Positions 1-11,879 of a stretch of 64,000 nt of DNA are shown here, one piece after another. The DNA comes from Isochrysis galbana (lineage: Eukaryota; Haptophyta; Isochrysidales; Isochrysidaceae): contig CM030931.1 in NCBI GenBank assembly GCA_018136815.1, positions 1,901,398 through 1,965,397 of the forward strand. Reading direction: 5' to 3'. A program made the position numbers and the translations under genes. The notes below the pieces were generated by a model. The model did not search any database. It saw nothing but the letters and a program-made list of their open reading frames with translations, and was not told the origin of the DNA. Every line of letters starts with the position of its first letter. Within the stretch, counting starts at the first letter, position 1.

Positions 1-801
1 CCTCGCAAAATATTTGCGAAATTTGGGGCAGTGAACGCGAAATCTGAGCGAAATATCCGAAGAAATTTGGGCGGGTTTCAAACGAAATTCTGACCTGGCC
101 CTAGCGCCTTGGCCGCTTTGGAAGACAACAAATTCCCTCTCAACTTGCGCGACTCGGTGCACGACCTCGGGAGTTGAAAAGGTGTACTGCCGCCAAGCCT
201 CATCTTGATTGGGGGAGGCCATGATTGCATCGCGCAAACATAAGCGATCGAAGACCAGGTGAAGACCTTCCGTGGTTGCCTCATCCAAATCGCCCACTGT
301 GCCCATGTATTGCGGATCCAAAGCATACGCTGCGGCGTGCATTGGCGAGTGCAAATACTCCCATCGTTCAGCGTGAATCTCTGCCAACTGCTTGAACCAC
401 GGAACCTTACCTTGCAGCGATTCAATCCGTTGCCCGATTGTGAACATGTGATCATACACTTTGCCGATGCAGAAGGTGTTACTGTCCAGCAGACGGAGAA
501 GCTTGATAAGAGGCATGGCCACATAGAGAACCTTAATGAGAGGTTGCCAAAACCCCTCCTCATCAAGCACAATGGCTTTCACCTTCCTCCCAATCTCTGC
601 ATCAAGGTCCTCATCATCACGTGCGATAGCAGACCGTCCCCGCGCCGAGAACTTGTGTGCTCCATATTCGAGCGTCACAACCACCTGTTGGAGCTCAGTC
701 TTCACACGCAACATTCGAGACATCTCGCGGTATTTCCCCGCGAAACGTGTTTGCTTTGCACGATACAACCCGAAGTTGGAGCCATGATTTGATGCAATCA
801 T
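1..801 (-). CDS. hAT-like transposase, partial (runs off the left edge)
   Basis: The minus strand is open from the assembly gap to base 1 (about 267 codons) with no stop. The translation has the look of the middle and C-terminal RNase-H-like half of hAT/DUF659 transposases: a helical stretch ending KLLRLLDS, then KVYDHMFTIGQRI, then AERWEYLHSPMHAAAYALDP. The last motif (short helix, H-P/A-A-Y-L-D-P) is the part I recognise in plant and protist hAT proteins. The true start would lie in or beyond the gap at 804-903; the first visible Met is at about 801. Catalytic residues cannot be assigned from this piece. It could be a live element or a relic. Related hAT pieces occur at 44.4-45.0 kb (BED finger) and 58.35-58.68 kb (dimerisation end). 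Family call is by pattern only. Confidence 0.6.
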   Translation of the reverse strand, partial: MIASNHGSNFGLYRAKQTRFAGKYREMSRMLRVKTELQQVVVTLEYGAHKFSARGRSAIARDDEDLDAEIGRKVKAIVLDEEGFWQPLIKVLYVAMPLIKLLRLLDSNTFCIGKVYDHMFTIGQRIESLQGKVPWFKQLAEIHAERWEYLHSPMHAAAYALDPQYMGTVGDLDEATTEGLHLVFDRLCLRDAIMASPNQDEAWRQYTFSTPEVVHRVAQVEREFVVFQSGQGARARSEFRLKPAQISSDISLRFRVHCPKFRKYFAR

Positions 802-803
802 CT

Positions 804-903
804 NNNNNNNNNNNNNNNNNNNNNNNNNNNNNNNNNNNNNNNNNNNNNNNNNNNNNNNNNNNNNNNNNNNNNNNNNNNNNNNNNNNNNNNNNNNNNNNNN
901 NNN
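804..903. other. Assembly gap (100 N)
   Basis: Exactly 100 undetermined bases, the usual placeholder for a scaffold gap of unknown size. It cuts the hAT-like reading frame, so distances across it should not be trusted. Confidence 0.99.
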
Positions 904-2111
904 CCTTCGTCGTTTATGGAAGGCTCAAACATCTCAGAAGTGGAATCTCGTGCATCCTCCAAAGCCGCTTGAATCTTCTTCACCCAACGTGATGCTGGAG
1001 CAGAGGAAGCCGCAGCTGTCGACGAGTATCGAACCGGCCAGGCCGCGCTAGCTGACACTGAGATCGATGGCATTCGCCTCAATCGAGCGTGGCGTGCTGT
1101 GGTCGGCATGGCGCCCCCTAGCCGCTGCACCAAGCAGGAAAGCCTGGTCACTCGAGCGGCGACGGCGGTGCGCATCCTACTCTCCGACTGACTACTTCCC
1201 TTTTTAAACCGCTTCATGATTGAGGTGGTCCGCGGGTGAACGGGCCCACCCCCGGTATTACCCCTCGTACAAGCCTAGTCCTCCTGTCCTCCTGGAGGAC
1301 GCTAATCCCGTCTCGAGTATACATGGCTATATTTGGAACCCCTAGGGTCTTTGGCGGCCCCTGGGGGCCCTTTGAGACACATATGGCCCCCCTTGCGGGC
1401 TTGGGTAGAAGTACCAAGAATAAATTCGTCAATAATAGGCTGATGGCTGATGGTGATTGAAGGCTTTTCCATGCTGTGGGGGTGATGGCGATTGAACGCG
1501 TTTCCACGTGTAGGCTGATGGTGATTGAACGCTTTTCCATGCTGTGGGTGATGATGATTGAGCGCCTCTCGCCTGAACCCCGGTGTAACAGCTCGCACTC
1601 GCCACTACCACTACCACTACACTCGCTGGCTGTTATACGCTCGAGAACAATTTCTCCATCACATCTCTGTTCCTCACTGAATATCCACCTCGATGATGAC
1701 CGCCGACATCTTAACTAAATGTCTCGACAAAACAACATTCCTCCGTCACCGTTCCTCCGTCCTTAATGAGAAGGCTTAATCTTGTTCAGCGATATCGCTG
1801 TGGGACTGTGGGGGAGTGTTTAGTGTTAAGTGTTTATCCGCAGTTGTTTTGTAGGATGGAGTTTTCTAGTCCGAGGGGTGACGCCATCGGTAGCGAACCT
1901 ACGTCATTGGCTTGTCGCGCGAGCTTAGCCCTCAATGGTCACTCTGAGCTATGTTGCTCTTCTCACAGTCACTGGGCCCCATCTAGGTTGGGCCAAACAT
2001 CTTTTCTTTTTTCTTAGGTGTCAGGAACTGGGTTCGGGGTTGGGTGGGCGGGAAAACGGTGGGGGGGTGGGGGGGGGGGGGGCGGTTTGAGGGGCGTGGG
2101 GGTCGGGACTG
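904..2111. other. Region without a supported gene
   Basis: Open frames here are short and their translations look random. A minus-strand frame (904-1217) could be the 5' side of the hAT element across the gap, but no motif supports this. Bases 2060-2110 are very G-rich. A motif of the form CACTGGGCCCC then a few bases then GGGCCAAACAT at 1972-2000 recurs near 51295-51320. Confidence 0.5.
1438..1571. repeat. Short tandem repeat, about 3.5 units of about 35 bp
   Basis: Units share GCTGATGGTGATTGAA followed by CGCTTTTCCATGCTGTGGG, with point changes between units. Nothing else is visible in the stretch. Confidence 0.8.
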
Positions 2112-5100
2112 ATGCTGCCGCTCGACTCGGGGGACGCGGCGTACGATGGTGTCACGCACCCCGGCTGCGTGTGCAGCCCGTTCGTCTTGGCAGCCAGCTG
2201 GGCTGAGCATGCGGAATCAAGTGGCGCAGGAACGTGTGTGGGAACTCAAATCAACGGAGTGGGTACAGAGGTGGCTTTCGAGTGGGGTGGGCCCAGCGAG
2301 CCCGGCTCCGGGGAAGGCAGCTCCACTGACGAGGCTAGGGGGATAGGCATCAGCGAGTCAAGCCAGAGCTCTGACGGAGACGCCGATCCTGGTCTCCCGC
2401 TCTCTGCTCTGTCGACCGTCTTCGCTGCATCCCGGGTCGTGCGTCAGGTGCCGCTTGCGATGCGCCGCTGGCGCCAACAGACGAGCTACGAACGTGCAAG
2501 GGCCATGCAGGCGAGACGTATTGCGAAGGTGGCCGGAGAGCAGCTATGGCGCGATTCCCGTAGCGAGCTCGAGGCAGCGGCTGCCCTTGCTCGCGCTCTT
2601 GCCATACGCATAAAGCAATGGCATGAGATGACGACCCTCCGCCAGGCGCGGGTTCGCCACGCGTCTTCAGTGTCCATGGCAATGCGGCGGCGAATATTGC
2701 TCCGTGGGCTGAGCAAGTTGATTGCATTTTGCTCGCAATGTGTGGAATTGCATGAAATTTGCGCCCGTGCTGATGCCCATTGGCGGTCGGTGAGGCTGCA
2801 ACGCCATGTTGTACTATGGGCCGGATTCTCATTTTGGCACAAGCGTTCCGCCTCGAGCTACAGGCGCGCTCTGTCGTGGTGGGCAAGCTGGCTGATTCTT
2901 CGAGCCCTGAGCCGTTGGCGACGCGAATGCGTGACGCTTGGCGGCATGTCTTCGACCCTCCAGTCCGCCGGAGATAGGCACCACCATTATGCAAGACGAC
3001 AAGCCCTTGGCGTATGGCGGGGAACGATTCTCCAACGACACATAGCACATTCTTTACGATGCAAGGCGACCCGACATGTGTGGCAGTGCATGCAAGCAGC
3101 TCGCCATAGTGCACTCCGTACATCAGCTTACTGCACCGGCTCTCCATTCCCATGCGGGCTGCGTTACAAGTGTAGTGAGTATAGACTTCCACATGCTAGT
3201 CCAGTAGCTTTGCTTGCCATGCAGCTTCCTGCTCACTGTCGTATACCCACCTGGATTTATGTCAGACGTTGGTGCTCTTGATGCGGAGTTGGCGCCTTCG
3301 TACCGTCTCGGCATGCGGCATCTCCAATGCAGCTCGTATGTGTGTAGGTCATCAGACGCGGTTTCCTTTTCAACGCTGGCGCTCCCAGGCTGCTGTAGAG
3401 TTTCAGCACAAGCGATTGCAGTATACCGCCTTGCGTCGCTGCAAGCGCTTGCTGACTTTGACTGCGCTGGACCGATGGCGTGCAGAGAGTTCTGAAGGGG
3501 CTGAACTCTTAGTCTCGCCTGGGGCGACAGCCTTGAACTATCGCATGGTGTTGAAACGCACAGGCGTATTGATGGCACGATGGAGAGCGCACACAGAGGC
3601 GGTGAGAGCCATGGCGCGCATTGCCAAGCGCAAGAACTTATTGGACGCGCTTCGACGATGGGGTACAACTCGCAAACTCACGGCGCTGATGCGCCAAGAC
3701 GAAAGCCTCGCTGTCTCCGGCGCTGAGCGGATATTTGCGCGCCAACAGCGTGTTGGCGAGGTCAACTTGATCGGTGATGGCGAGTGGGCTGCTGCCCGGC
3801 GAGCCATGGTGGGGGGCCCTCCATTTCTTCCGAGGCCAATGGCCGAGGCGGACAATGTGGTGTCTCGCGCGTCGCGGCATAGACGACGGCGCCACTCACT
3901 CTCAAATCTTCCAGCACCTCCCCGAAGATCGAGAAGTTCAACCCGGCCTGCCCTTTTAGTGCATGCAAACAGTACATGTGACATAGAAGAGCATTCTCCC
4001 TGTCTAAGACACGCCGCCATCAAACCATCGCCTATGGCAGTGCGTCAGCCAACGTGTATGCAGGGGTCGTGTGCAATGACTTCGCCAAAAGAAGAGAGGC
4101 CCGTCATAGATGTGCTCATCGCTGCGAGCTCAGCAGGTCAATTGCGGCCACCACAATCGGTAGAGCAGCCCAATCAGAGTAATGACGCACTTTCGACCAT
4201 CTCAGCGAAGAAACTGCTGCAGCGACACATGTATTGTTGGGCATCCTTTGCTCGTCGCTCTTGCCTTTACCACGCCCTGCACTATTCTCTGAGCTTGCGG
4301 GCGTCCCTGCGGCGGTTAGCTTTTGCTTTCGCGCACCTGCATGTAACTTGTGGCGCTTTGCGCGTTGCACGATGTTGGCATCCTCTTCGCCGTCTACACC
4401 GGCGTGTCGCTGCCTCTAGAAGACTGCATCTCCGAGAAGAGCATGGCGCGGACGCAGCGGCGCGACTTGCAACTCGTCACGCCGTTGAGAAATGGCACAG
4501 TGCCCTCCCGCGGCTGCTCCGTTGGGGGCGGCTGCGAAGGCTCGGCTCCCTTAAAGGCCGCCATCGCGCATTGCGCCGCCTAGTCAAAGCTTGGGCAGAT
4601 AGCGTAGCAACAGCGAGATCGCGGCGCATGTGCACGGCGCTTGCGAGAACAACGGCCATTGAGCGTCAATTGCGCACTGGGTTTGAAGTGCTCAGGACGG
4701 CTGCTTCCAGCTTCGCGAGGCACACCACCGCCGCTGCGTTTTCCACATCGCTAGCTCTCGGTGGAGCTTTTGAGACCTGGAGCAGCTGGCGGAGTCGAGC
4801 GTTAGTAAGATGTGAGGCACGCGAAAGGATTCTAGCTGCGCGCCTGCGATACGTTCGAAATCGGCTTTGGATTATTTGGAGCCTGTGGCGACGGAAGCTC
4901 CCGGCGCTGCAAGCACGCCGCCGAGAGTACACCCTTGCTCGATGGTCATACCGCTCGCGGGTACTCCGGCACGCTCTTGCGCATTGGCTGCACGCTGCCT
5001 GGAGGGGTCAATGGCGAACAAAGGGGCTGGTTTCCGCTGCGATTAGCTTGATCGCCATCCGATTTTTGTCCCGCGACGCCTTGATCGCGTGGCGCTCAAT

Positions 5101-6823
5101 GTGGCGTAAGAAGTTGGTGAGCAGCCACCACTGCGCCTTGGTGGAACGATCTCTTTGGCGCCAATTCTTTGCGTGCTGGCGCACTCGCGCCCGCCATCAA
5201 CTTGTATGCAGAGTACGCGATACACTCGCTCAGGGCATGCGGCGAAGGCGCAGCGCGGCTCGAGTGTTCCTTGCCATCCAGGCGTCGGCAAGGGACAAAG
5301 CACGCGCAGAGCGCTTGAGAGCCGCTGAAGCAGCTAGCATGGAAACGATGGCTAGACGAGGAGGCTGTGTGAATAGGATTCGTGAGGCGTGGCTTGCCTG
5401 GATATGCTTTGCGGCTCACCTCCGATTTCTAGCAACCAGCTTACGCCTTGCTCGCCGGAAGGGAAGCTTGCGCGCCATGGACGCGTGGGGAATCTTTGCT
5501 GCTAGGAAACGCTTTGTGCGCGCGATGCACGCCCGCGCGGCCGACCACGCAGTGCGAGCGGCCGCGGCCACCGCCTTCGACTCGCTTGCCGCCGTGTTCG
5601 ACCGGTTGCGGTACACGCATATTCTGGCGCGGATTATACTCTCCGCACGACGTGCCCTAATCTCATTCACCCGTAGAGAGCGTCTCAAGTGCTTTTGGGG
5701 CGCGTGGGTTGATGAGGTGAACATTTTACGCCGCAATAGAGATCGAGCAATGCTGCGGCGCGCATCACGGGACCGTGGAACTTTGCTGCGACGTTGGCGG
5801 ACACGTAGCAGCCAAGAAGCGGAGCGCGAGCGCAAGGCCGTGGCGATGCTGTGCGCCTCATTGCTCGCGAATGTGCGCTCGCGTCTCGCATCGCTTCGCA
5901 CGTGTCAAGCAGCGAAGCAGAAATCGACTAGTCAAGCAAGGGGCGGGCAAATGCAGAATGTTGTCCGCACTCCATTGGGCTACCCGACGGCCATGTCCAT
6001 TTCATCTACTTATTCCCGATGTCGAAGACCTCTTTGCAACGTGCAATTGCCCTGCCCGGCTTGCGCTTCTGAATTGGCTATGAGTGCATCGTACCGATCG
6101 CTATCTCTTTCTACTCACGGCGATTCACCCATTCATGACGCTGCTAGGCTGAGCTCGGGCGCCAGTCTTGCGCGTATTGAGGGTGTTCAAGACGTCTTAT
6201 ACGAGCATCCTCGCTCCACAACCGTCTCCACACGTGATGACGAGGTCTTACTTGAGCTCTATCGCAACTGGATGCTTGCACTTGTGGGCGTTGCACGGCT
6301 TTGGATGGCTCAACATAATAGCTGCGTGAGGGAAGGGCAGGACTACCAACAGTTAGCGGGCTCGAGCCGAGCCAGAAGCTGCTCGAGATTGGTGCAGCTC
6401 CACTCGGAATTCGCTCTCTTTGAGGCCCTCCGTCGTGAGGCTGGAAGGCGTCGGCCTGTCGCTCTTGACGTGATGGTTGGGATGGCGCGTTGTCGTTGTG
6501 CTCTTAGGTACTGGGCGCGCAAGTCTCGCCTGTGTCGATGCGTTTCTCGTTTCCTGTCAGCGGCTTCCGTAAATGATCACGCCAAGGCCAAGGGCCACCG
6601 CCCGTTGGGACTACCCATGCAAGTAGTGCAACGAGATTCATACCGACTTCAACAAAGACATGCAGACGGACTAGCTGATGACGGTCGAAGGCCTGATGCG
6701 GGTGTCTCACTTGTGCGCTCGCGCAGTGCCGCTAGCAGAATTGAGCGCGCCGTCCATCTTGAGCAATCATCTCCCAGGATGGGCTCGAGGTATCTTGCTT
6801 ACAGTTTGTCACACAATGATTGA
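2112..6823 (+). CDS. Sfi1-like centrin-binding repeat protein (two exons proposed)
   Basis: About 1,510 residues if exon 2112-3086 is joined to 3266-6823 across a 179-bp intron (CAG|gtgcat ... gtcag|A, phase 0). This join moves the reading frame exactly into the long downstream frame. The protein is Arg/Ala/Trp-rich and built of repeated helices in which a hydrophobic pair and Trp recur every 25-35 residues (for example ALSRWRREC, AFETWSSWRS, ALIAWRSMWRKK, REAWLAWICF, AMDAWGIF). That is the pattern of Sfi1, the centriole/basal-body filament whose helices each bind a centrin. A repeat-poor stretch lies near 5900-6240. It fits the other cilium genes in the window. The start at 2112 is uncertain because the first clear repeat begins only near 2455. 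A 50-bp intron (3175-3224) is an alternative junction. Confidence 0.7.
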
Positions 6824-7640
6824 CAGCCTTGGTGGACTCGCGAAGAGTGCGGGAGGGTCTTCATCCGTCCCGACGGCCGATCCGATGTTGCCTGAGTGCG
6901 GAATATCAGCCATTTTCTACTGTACGTGCTGCCCGCGCCGATCCCCAGCCCACCCTTCCCGTGAAGGTTAAGATCCCCACCGCCGCCTGCATCCGCTGAC
7001 AGTTTAGTCATGTTTATGTTTGCCGAATGCGCGAGCATGGCGCGTCTTCTTATGGCAAAAGTATGAGTATGTGCTCCACTTCTTCCGCACCGCGTCCAAA
7101 GCTTTCCGTTGTCACGCGCGCCTTGAAGCGGCTACTATTTGTTAGTGGACGGGCACGGGTGGCGCCACGCGGGCAGCACAAAGCACACGCTTTCGGGATG
7201 GGCCGATGGGCCTTTGGCTTGCAGCTGGAGCTGGTTGGAGCTTTTGTGTGCACGTCCAATAGTTGCCCTACCTTAGCCCACGCACATTGGACACTGAACA
7301 TATAACCTTGGGAGATGCCAATTATTGCCATCACGACTACCCTCTCCCCAGGTGTCCGGAGACATTGCACATTGCCCTTATCCTCTCCCCAGGTGTCCGG
7401 AGACATTGCACATTGCCCTTATCCCAAGCTCACTCAACTGAGTTTTGAAAAAATATTCTTGAAGGTGTCCGCTACGCTACTTGTGACTCTCCCCACTCCG
7501 GTATCGCGCTCGCCATCGCCTAAGCCCCACACTTGCACCCCCGCACCCACTACCCCTCCTAAGGGAGGTGGGCCCGCGTGCACTACGCACTAACTACGAC
7601 GGGCCAGTCGGGGGAGGGGGCGGGCTGGGGCAGGCCTGTC
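6824..7640. other. Intergenic; tandem duplication and LINE 3'UTR-like piece
   Basis: A 41-bp unit starting CCTCTCCCCAGGTGTCCGGA is exactly duplicated (7341-7381, 7382-7422). Around 7540-7610 the minus strand carries a GTAGTGCACGCGGGCCCACC-like stretch that resembles the 3' region of R5 (40165-40195), so a retroposon 3' end in minus orientation is likely. No gene is visible. Confidence 0.55.
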
Positions 7641-8400
7641 GGCTCTAGGTCTGCGGACGCAAACGTAATCGCGCGCGTCGCTTACCTTTACCTTATTTTG
7701 TCTTCGCATTTTGCGGTTCTTGAGGACGTCCCTCTTCTTCGAGTCGAGCCGCTCAAGGGCATCTATCGCGGTCGCCAACGATAATATTCTTGTAGGTTCA
7801 TGCAAATGTGCGCGTTTATCACCTTATTTTGCCGTGCTCTCGTCGGTCAGATTTGGGAGTCGCGGTCGCGACCCGCGACTCTTGCGATAGAGTGGTCCCT
7901 AGGGTAGACTCAGTAGTCGAAATCATAAAAGGAAGATGCGTAAAGATAGATGTCGAAATAGATGAAAAGCTATATCAGATATTCTCCGTCTATCTGAGCG
8001 CTAGTCCGGGCCCGCGGGGTGCCCAGATACAAGAACTACGCCAAGAACGGAACGTAATGCAGAGTAGCACCCTCCCGACCTTAATGGGAGGAGACTTCCA
8101 GTGCGTAGAGAACATAGAGAAAGACACGGCGGGAACGGGAGAGACACCATATGCCAACACGCACGGCGACAAGTGGAAGTCACTTGCAAAAAACGCCGCC
8201 AAATCCCAGCCGGCCCGCGAAGCTTGGACTCGAAAGCTCGAGATGACCCAAGACGAGTGGAAACACGTGGCGAAACTCTACACCCACCCTCTACTCAAAC
8301 ACACAGACAAACACCCCCACTTCAAACACATCACCCATAGGAGGCTAGGCACGCGTAATAGGTTCGCCACGGCGACCACGCACGAAATGCAGGCTATGCG
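7640..8400 (+). mobile_element. Internally deleted LINE: endonuclease start joined to C-terminal end
   Basis: The frame 7808-8491 first encodes a piece of an APE-type endonuclease: a strand ending FSVYLSASPGPRG, then TLPTLMGGDFQCVEN, the GGDFN-like core of LINE endonucleases. Without a stop it then continues as AREAWTRKLEMTQDEWKHVA followed by HPHFKHITHRRLGTRNRF, which matches the far C-terminal part of the LINEs at 14-19 kb and 28-30 kb. The reverse transcriptase between them is missing, with the junction near 8110-8180. The zinc knuckle and the 3' end are lost after about 8390. A defective copy. Confidence 0.7.
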
Positions 8401-9712
8401 GGAAACGGGTGTGGAGAGCAGCAGGAACTGGTGGGCAGGAAGCGGGAGGAACGGGAGCGGTCGTGGCGAGGGGAGCGAAGGATGGACGTGAGTGGGAAGG
8501 CGTGGTCGACACACCTCCGCTACCATATGGAGAGAGGAGTGGAGCTGTGGCTGTGGAACGTGTGAAGGTGGGGGGGCTGATGTATGTAACATGTGAAGTG
8601 CACAGCCCCTCAGTGGGATGGGATGCGTGCTACCGGGGGCGGGGGAAGCACGCGACAAGGGGGCCGAGGACGAGCGGATGCCCTCAGACGACATGTGACA
8701 GCACGGGGCGAGGACGAGGGCAGGAGGGACACGAGAAGGAGTCACGGGGGCGCTGGAGCGACAGCGCTGAGCGTATGGAAGACACCCGAGAGACGGAGAC
8801 ACGCGCGGGGGGGGGGAAACACGCGGGAAAAGAGAGGGATGAAATGGGGCCGGCGGCTTAAGCAAAACACTCGGGGAAGGGGGAGAGAGGGGGAGCGGCG
8901 AGGCAGAGGGAACGGGGGGGGGAAGCCCGGAGACGCGGGGCGACGAACCTATGGGGGGTGGACGGAATGAAGGCGCGATACAAGGAAGGGGAGAGGGGAA
9001 CCGGAGCGTGACGACCGAGAGGGAGTCGCGCGGGGAAACCTAGTGGCGGGAGAAGTACAAAAGAAAGGGGGGGGGGCGCATGAACCCTCCCTGCCCGCGA
9101 CAGAGGCATTGTTAGCTATCACAGGAGCCAAGTCAGCTATCACAACTCGCATATCAGGATGCGCTGGTCGCCGCGGATTGCTGCAGGAGTTAATAATTGC
9201 ACTCCATGGCTTGCTTGCGCTTGGGCGTGCTTTCGCGCTTCAGACTATGCTTGCATGGTGTGCAGGGTGCCGTGGGCGCGGTAAGAAAGAAATGAAGTAG
9301 CGTAACGATATCACGGCGTGGGCATAGGCTGCAAAAGGAAAGGGAATGCCCATCGGCGATCATCAGACGGAAAGGTCCGCATGCCTACCGAACATGTCCA
9401 CCAGTCCACCGGATTGCTTGTCGCAGCAGTCATATACCTCACTTTCTCATTTGCAAACCACACACTTACGCCCAAGGCCGGGGGATGAGCCGCAGATGGC
9501 GTCTGGACTCTAGTATCCAATGCATTCCACAAATGCCACGGCCGACCCGTGTAGGTCGCGTAGGCTCCGTACGCTGTTGCACGTATGGGGCCCAGCTATG
9601 GCCAGGCAATGTACATGGTCCGGGTTCATGAATGCCGGCCGCATCCGATGCGTTGCATCCGCCGCAGACGGCTGCTCCGATCACCCGTGCCAAACTACGC
9701 GTGGCGCCGCCT
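8401..9712. other. Intergenic, purine-rich, no gene seen
   Basis: The stretch 8400-9080 is strongly A/G-rich on the plus strand. The long open frames there, on both strands, have low-complexity Arg/Gly or Pro/Ser translations and are not credible. From 9090 to 9712 no frame shows recognisable protein. The aquaporin gene ends at 9713. Confidence 0.5.
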
Positions 9713-10870
9713 TCATGAGCGCCGAAATTTACGCATGGCAATCATCCGACGGCGTCGTTCACCAGCGTTTCCGCCAAAAATTGAGTCCCGCGTCGTCTCC
9801 AACCTGACAAATACTGGAATGGCGAGCATCGCGCCTATCAGAGGGCCAAAGATAGAGACCCAAACGCCCGCGAAGGGTGTGGTAAGCCCGGAGACGGCGG
9901 ATATGATCATTGCGCCCAGCCCGACCGCTGGGTTTAGGCAGACACCGAGGTTCGCGGACGCGAGCGTGATGAGAGTCACAACTCCGCCAATTACCATTGG
10001 CGCCAAGCTGGCTTGGAGGCGGCCCCTCCGGACCTCGTCGCCGACCATGAAGACCAACAGCACTAGGAAAAAGGACGCGAGCACCTCCACAGCGAGAGAT
10101 GGGCGTACCGTAGTCACCGCTAGCGAGCGTGCAGCCGGCGCGACGACGAGCGCCACGTGCCCTGCGCTCGCCGCGAGTGTTGCACCCACTAGTTGTGCGA
10201 GCACGTAACCAGGCATGTCACGAGGCCGAAACGTACCGGTGGCGACGAAGGCGGCAGTGAAGGCCGGGTTGAGATGCGCTCCCGAGTATCTACGCGTGGC
10301 GTACACCGCCGACGCGACCGCCATCCCCATCATAGACGCTGAGGCAAACCCCCCGATAGATGCCTTGGCGACTGACGCAATGCCAGCGAACCACGCGATG
10401 AACGCGGAGCCTATGGCTTCAGCAAGGAGGCGCCTACGCAGCTGGCGTCTCCTGGCCATGCGCACCGTGCTGCGCGCAAACTCGTCGTATGAAATGGTAC
10501 CGTCCCCGTTGGCGTCGAACCGGCTGAACTCCGCCTCTGCCTGGCGGCGCTGCTTGCCAGCGGTCAGCATGACAGCGAGGAACTCGGGCTGCGAGACCTC
10601 GCCATTGCGGTCGAGGTCGAACTTGTGGAAGACGCGCGTGATCTCTCGGTTTGTTGCGTGCGGACTCACGCGTGTGTCCTCTTCGATGTCAATCCCGCGC
10701 AGCCTTGCCTTCCTGGCGTACTGGACGAGCTGCACCTGCTCAGCCTCTGAGAGAGGCTGCCTTGCGAGAGGCAGCGTGGCAGCGCGAAGCTGGCGGAGGA
10801 TGGGACGGAAGCGAGGCGGGGCGGCCGACGCCGCAGAGAGCCACAGCGCGAGTGCAACGAACCCGCGCAT
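9713..10870 (-). CDS. Aquaporin/MIP channel with N-terminal EF-hand pair
   Basis: 385 residues, no intron, starting at the Met that begins a hydrophobic leader (MRGFVALALWLSAASAA); the frame is open 20 codons further upstream. Two full EF-hand loops follow, at residues 85-96 (D-x-D-x-N-G...E) and 119-130 (D-x-N-x-D-G...E), then a basic linker, then a six-helix MIP domain from about residue 148. Both channel boxes are intact: NPA at 201-203 (GAHLNPAF) and at 313-315 (VCLNPAVG). MIPs pass water or small neutral solutes. The EF-hands suggest calcium control, which is inference. Odd points are the EF-hand/MIP fusion and Val316 where most aquaporins have the selectivity-filter Arg after the second NPA. 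The leader suggests entry into the secretory or plastid route. Confidence 0.9.
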   Translation of the reverse strand: MRGFVALALWLSAASAAPPRFRPILRQLRAATLPLARQPLSEAEQVQLVQYARKARLRGIDIEEDTRVSPHATNREITRVFHKFDLDRNGEVSQPEFLAVMLTAGKQRRQAEAEFSRFDANGDGTISYDEFARSTVRMARRRQLRRRLLAEAIGSAFIAWFAGIASVAKASIGGFASASMMGMAVASAVYATRRYSGAHLNPAFTAAFVATGTFRPRDMPGYVLAQLVGATLAASAGHVALVVAPAARSLAVTTVRPSLAVEVLASFFLVLLVFMVGDEVRRGRLQASLAPMVIGGVVTLITLASANLGVCLNPAVGLGAMIISAVSGLTTPFAGVWVSIFGPLIGAMLAIPVFVRLETTRDSIFGGNAGERRRRMIAMRKFRRS

Positions 10871-11389
10871 GGGGGGAGAAGGGGGGGTGGGGGGGGGAAC
10901 AGTCGGGTCGTGAAGGGAGAGGGGAGTCACGGCCGGATGCCCCGCCTCCCTCCCTCTCGCTCCCCCCTCGCTTGCTCTTCTCTCTTGTTCTCTCCGCGCC
11001 TCTTCCTTGTTCTTCTTTCTTCCATCTCGGCTTCTTCTCGTTCCCCCCCTCTCTTCTCTCTCGTAAGAAGAGGAGGACTCCTGGTTGGAGGAGAGGGGAG
11101 AGCAGCGGGTGAAAGAGGGAAAAGGACCTCAACACATCAGAGAAAGGAAGGGATGAAGCAGAAGGAACCGGGAAAGAAGGAGAGCGAGAGAGTGGGGAGG
11201 AAGAGCCGAGCTCGCTTCTCTCTCTCTCTCCCAGATCTCTCTCCCAGAGAATGGGAAGTGAAGAAGAGACCCAGGTGTGCTCCGCGTGCCTCGCCCTCCT
11301 TCCTCTTCACGTGGTTCGTCTTCTTCTTCTTCCTTCTCCCTCCTTCCCCTTCCTCCCCCTCCTCCTCTGTCCTCCTCCTCTGTCCTCCT

Positions 11390-11438
<49 letters not shown>

Positions 11439-11660
11439 CCTCCCACTGTCTCTCTCTCTCTCTCTCCCCCGCCCCCCCCCTTCTCTCTCCAACACTACAC
11501 ATCTCTCTCTCTCGCGCTCTCCGTCGTCCGCGAGCGACCCCCCCCGCCCCTCCCCTCCCCGCCCTTCCCCTCTCCTCCCCCCCCCCCCCCCCCCTCTCTC
11601 TCAGGTAGGTCGGAAGGGGGGGGGGGGGGGGGGGGGGGGAGAGAGAGAGGGGGGGGGGGG

Positions 11661-11730
<70 letters not shown>

Positions 11731-11735
11731 GGGGG
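10871..11735 (-). promoter_or_regulatory. Pyrimidine-rich leader of the aquaporin gene and microsatellites
   Basis: Just upstream of the start codon the coding strand is a C/T tract with long C runs. Further out lie CT-rich blocks, a (TC)n run (about 11397-11435), C and G homopolymer runs (11578-11640) and a (GA)n run (about 11661-11727). Similar C/T-rich leaders precede several other genes in the window. A promoter role is inferred from position only. The long open frames across this block are repeat artefacts. Confidence 0.45.
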
Positions 11736-11879
11736 CGCACTCCGTCCACTCGGATGGAGATCGAACTCTCGGCCACACACCGGACTCCGCGCCATCCACG
11801 CGGCCGCCCCCGTCAAGGCGGGACTGCTCCTCGCCTCCACTCGCTCCCTCTGCTTCCCGCCCTCGCGCTGTGCTCGGTT

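Noticed and set aside
2350..3192. Minus-strand frame of 280 codons
   Set aside because: Lies opposite the Trp-repeat Sfi1-like gene and shows no protein features of its own.
8278..8865. Minus-strand frame of 195 codons
   Set aside because: Pro/Ser low complexity from purine-rich DNA, overlapping a LINE fragment.
9585..10208. Plus-strand open frame of 207 codons
   Set aside because: Antisense shadow of the aquaporin gene, which has clear domains.
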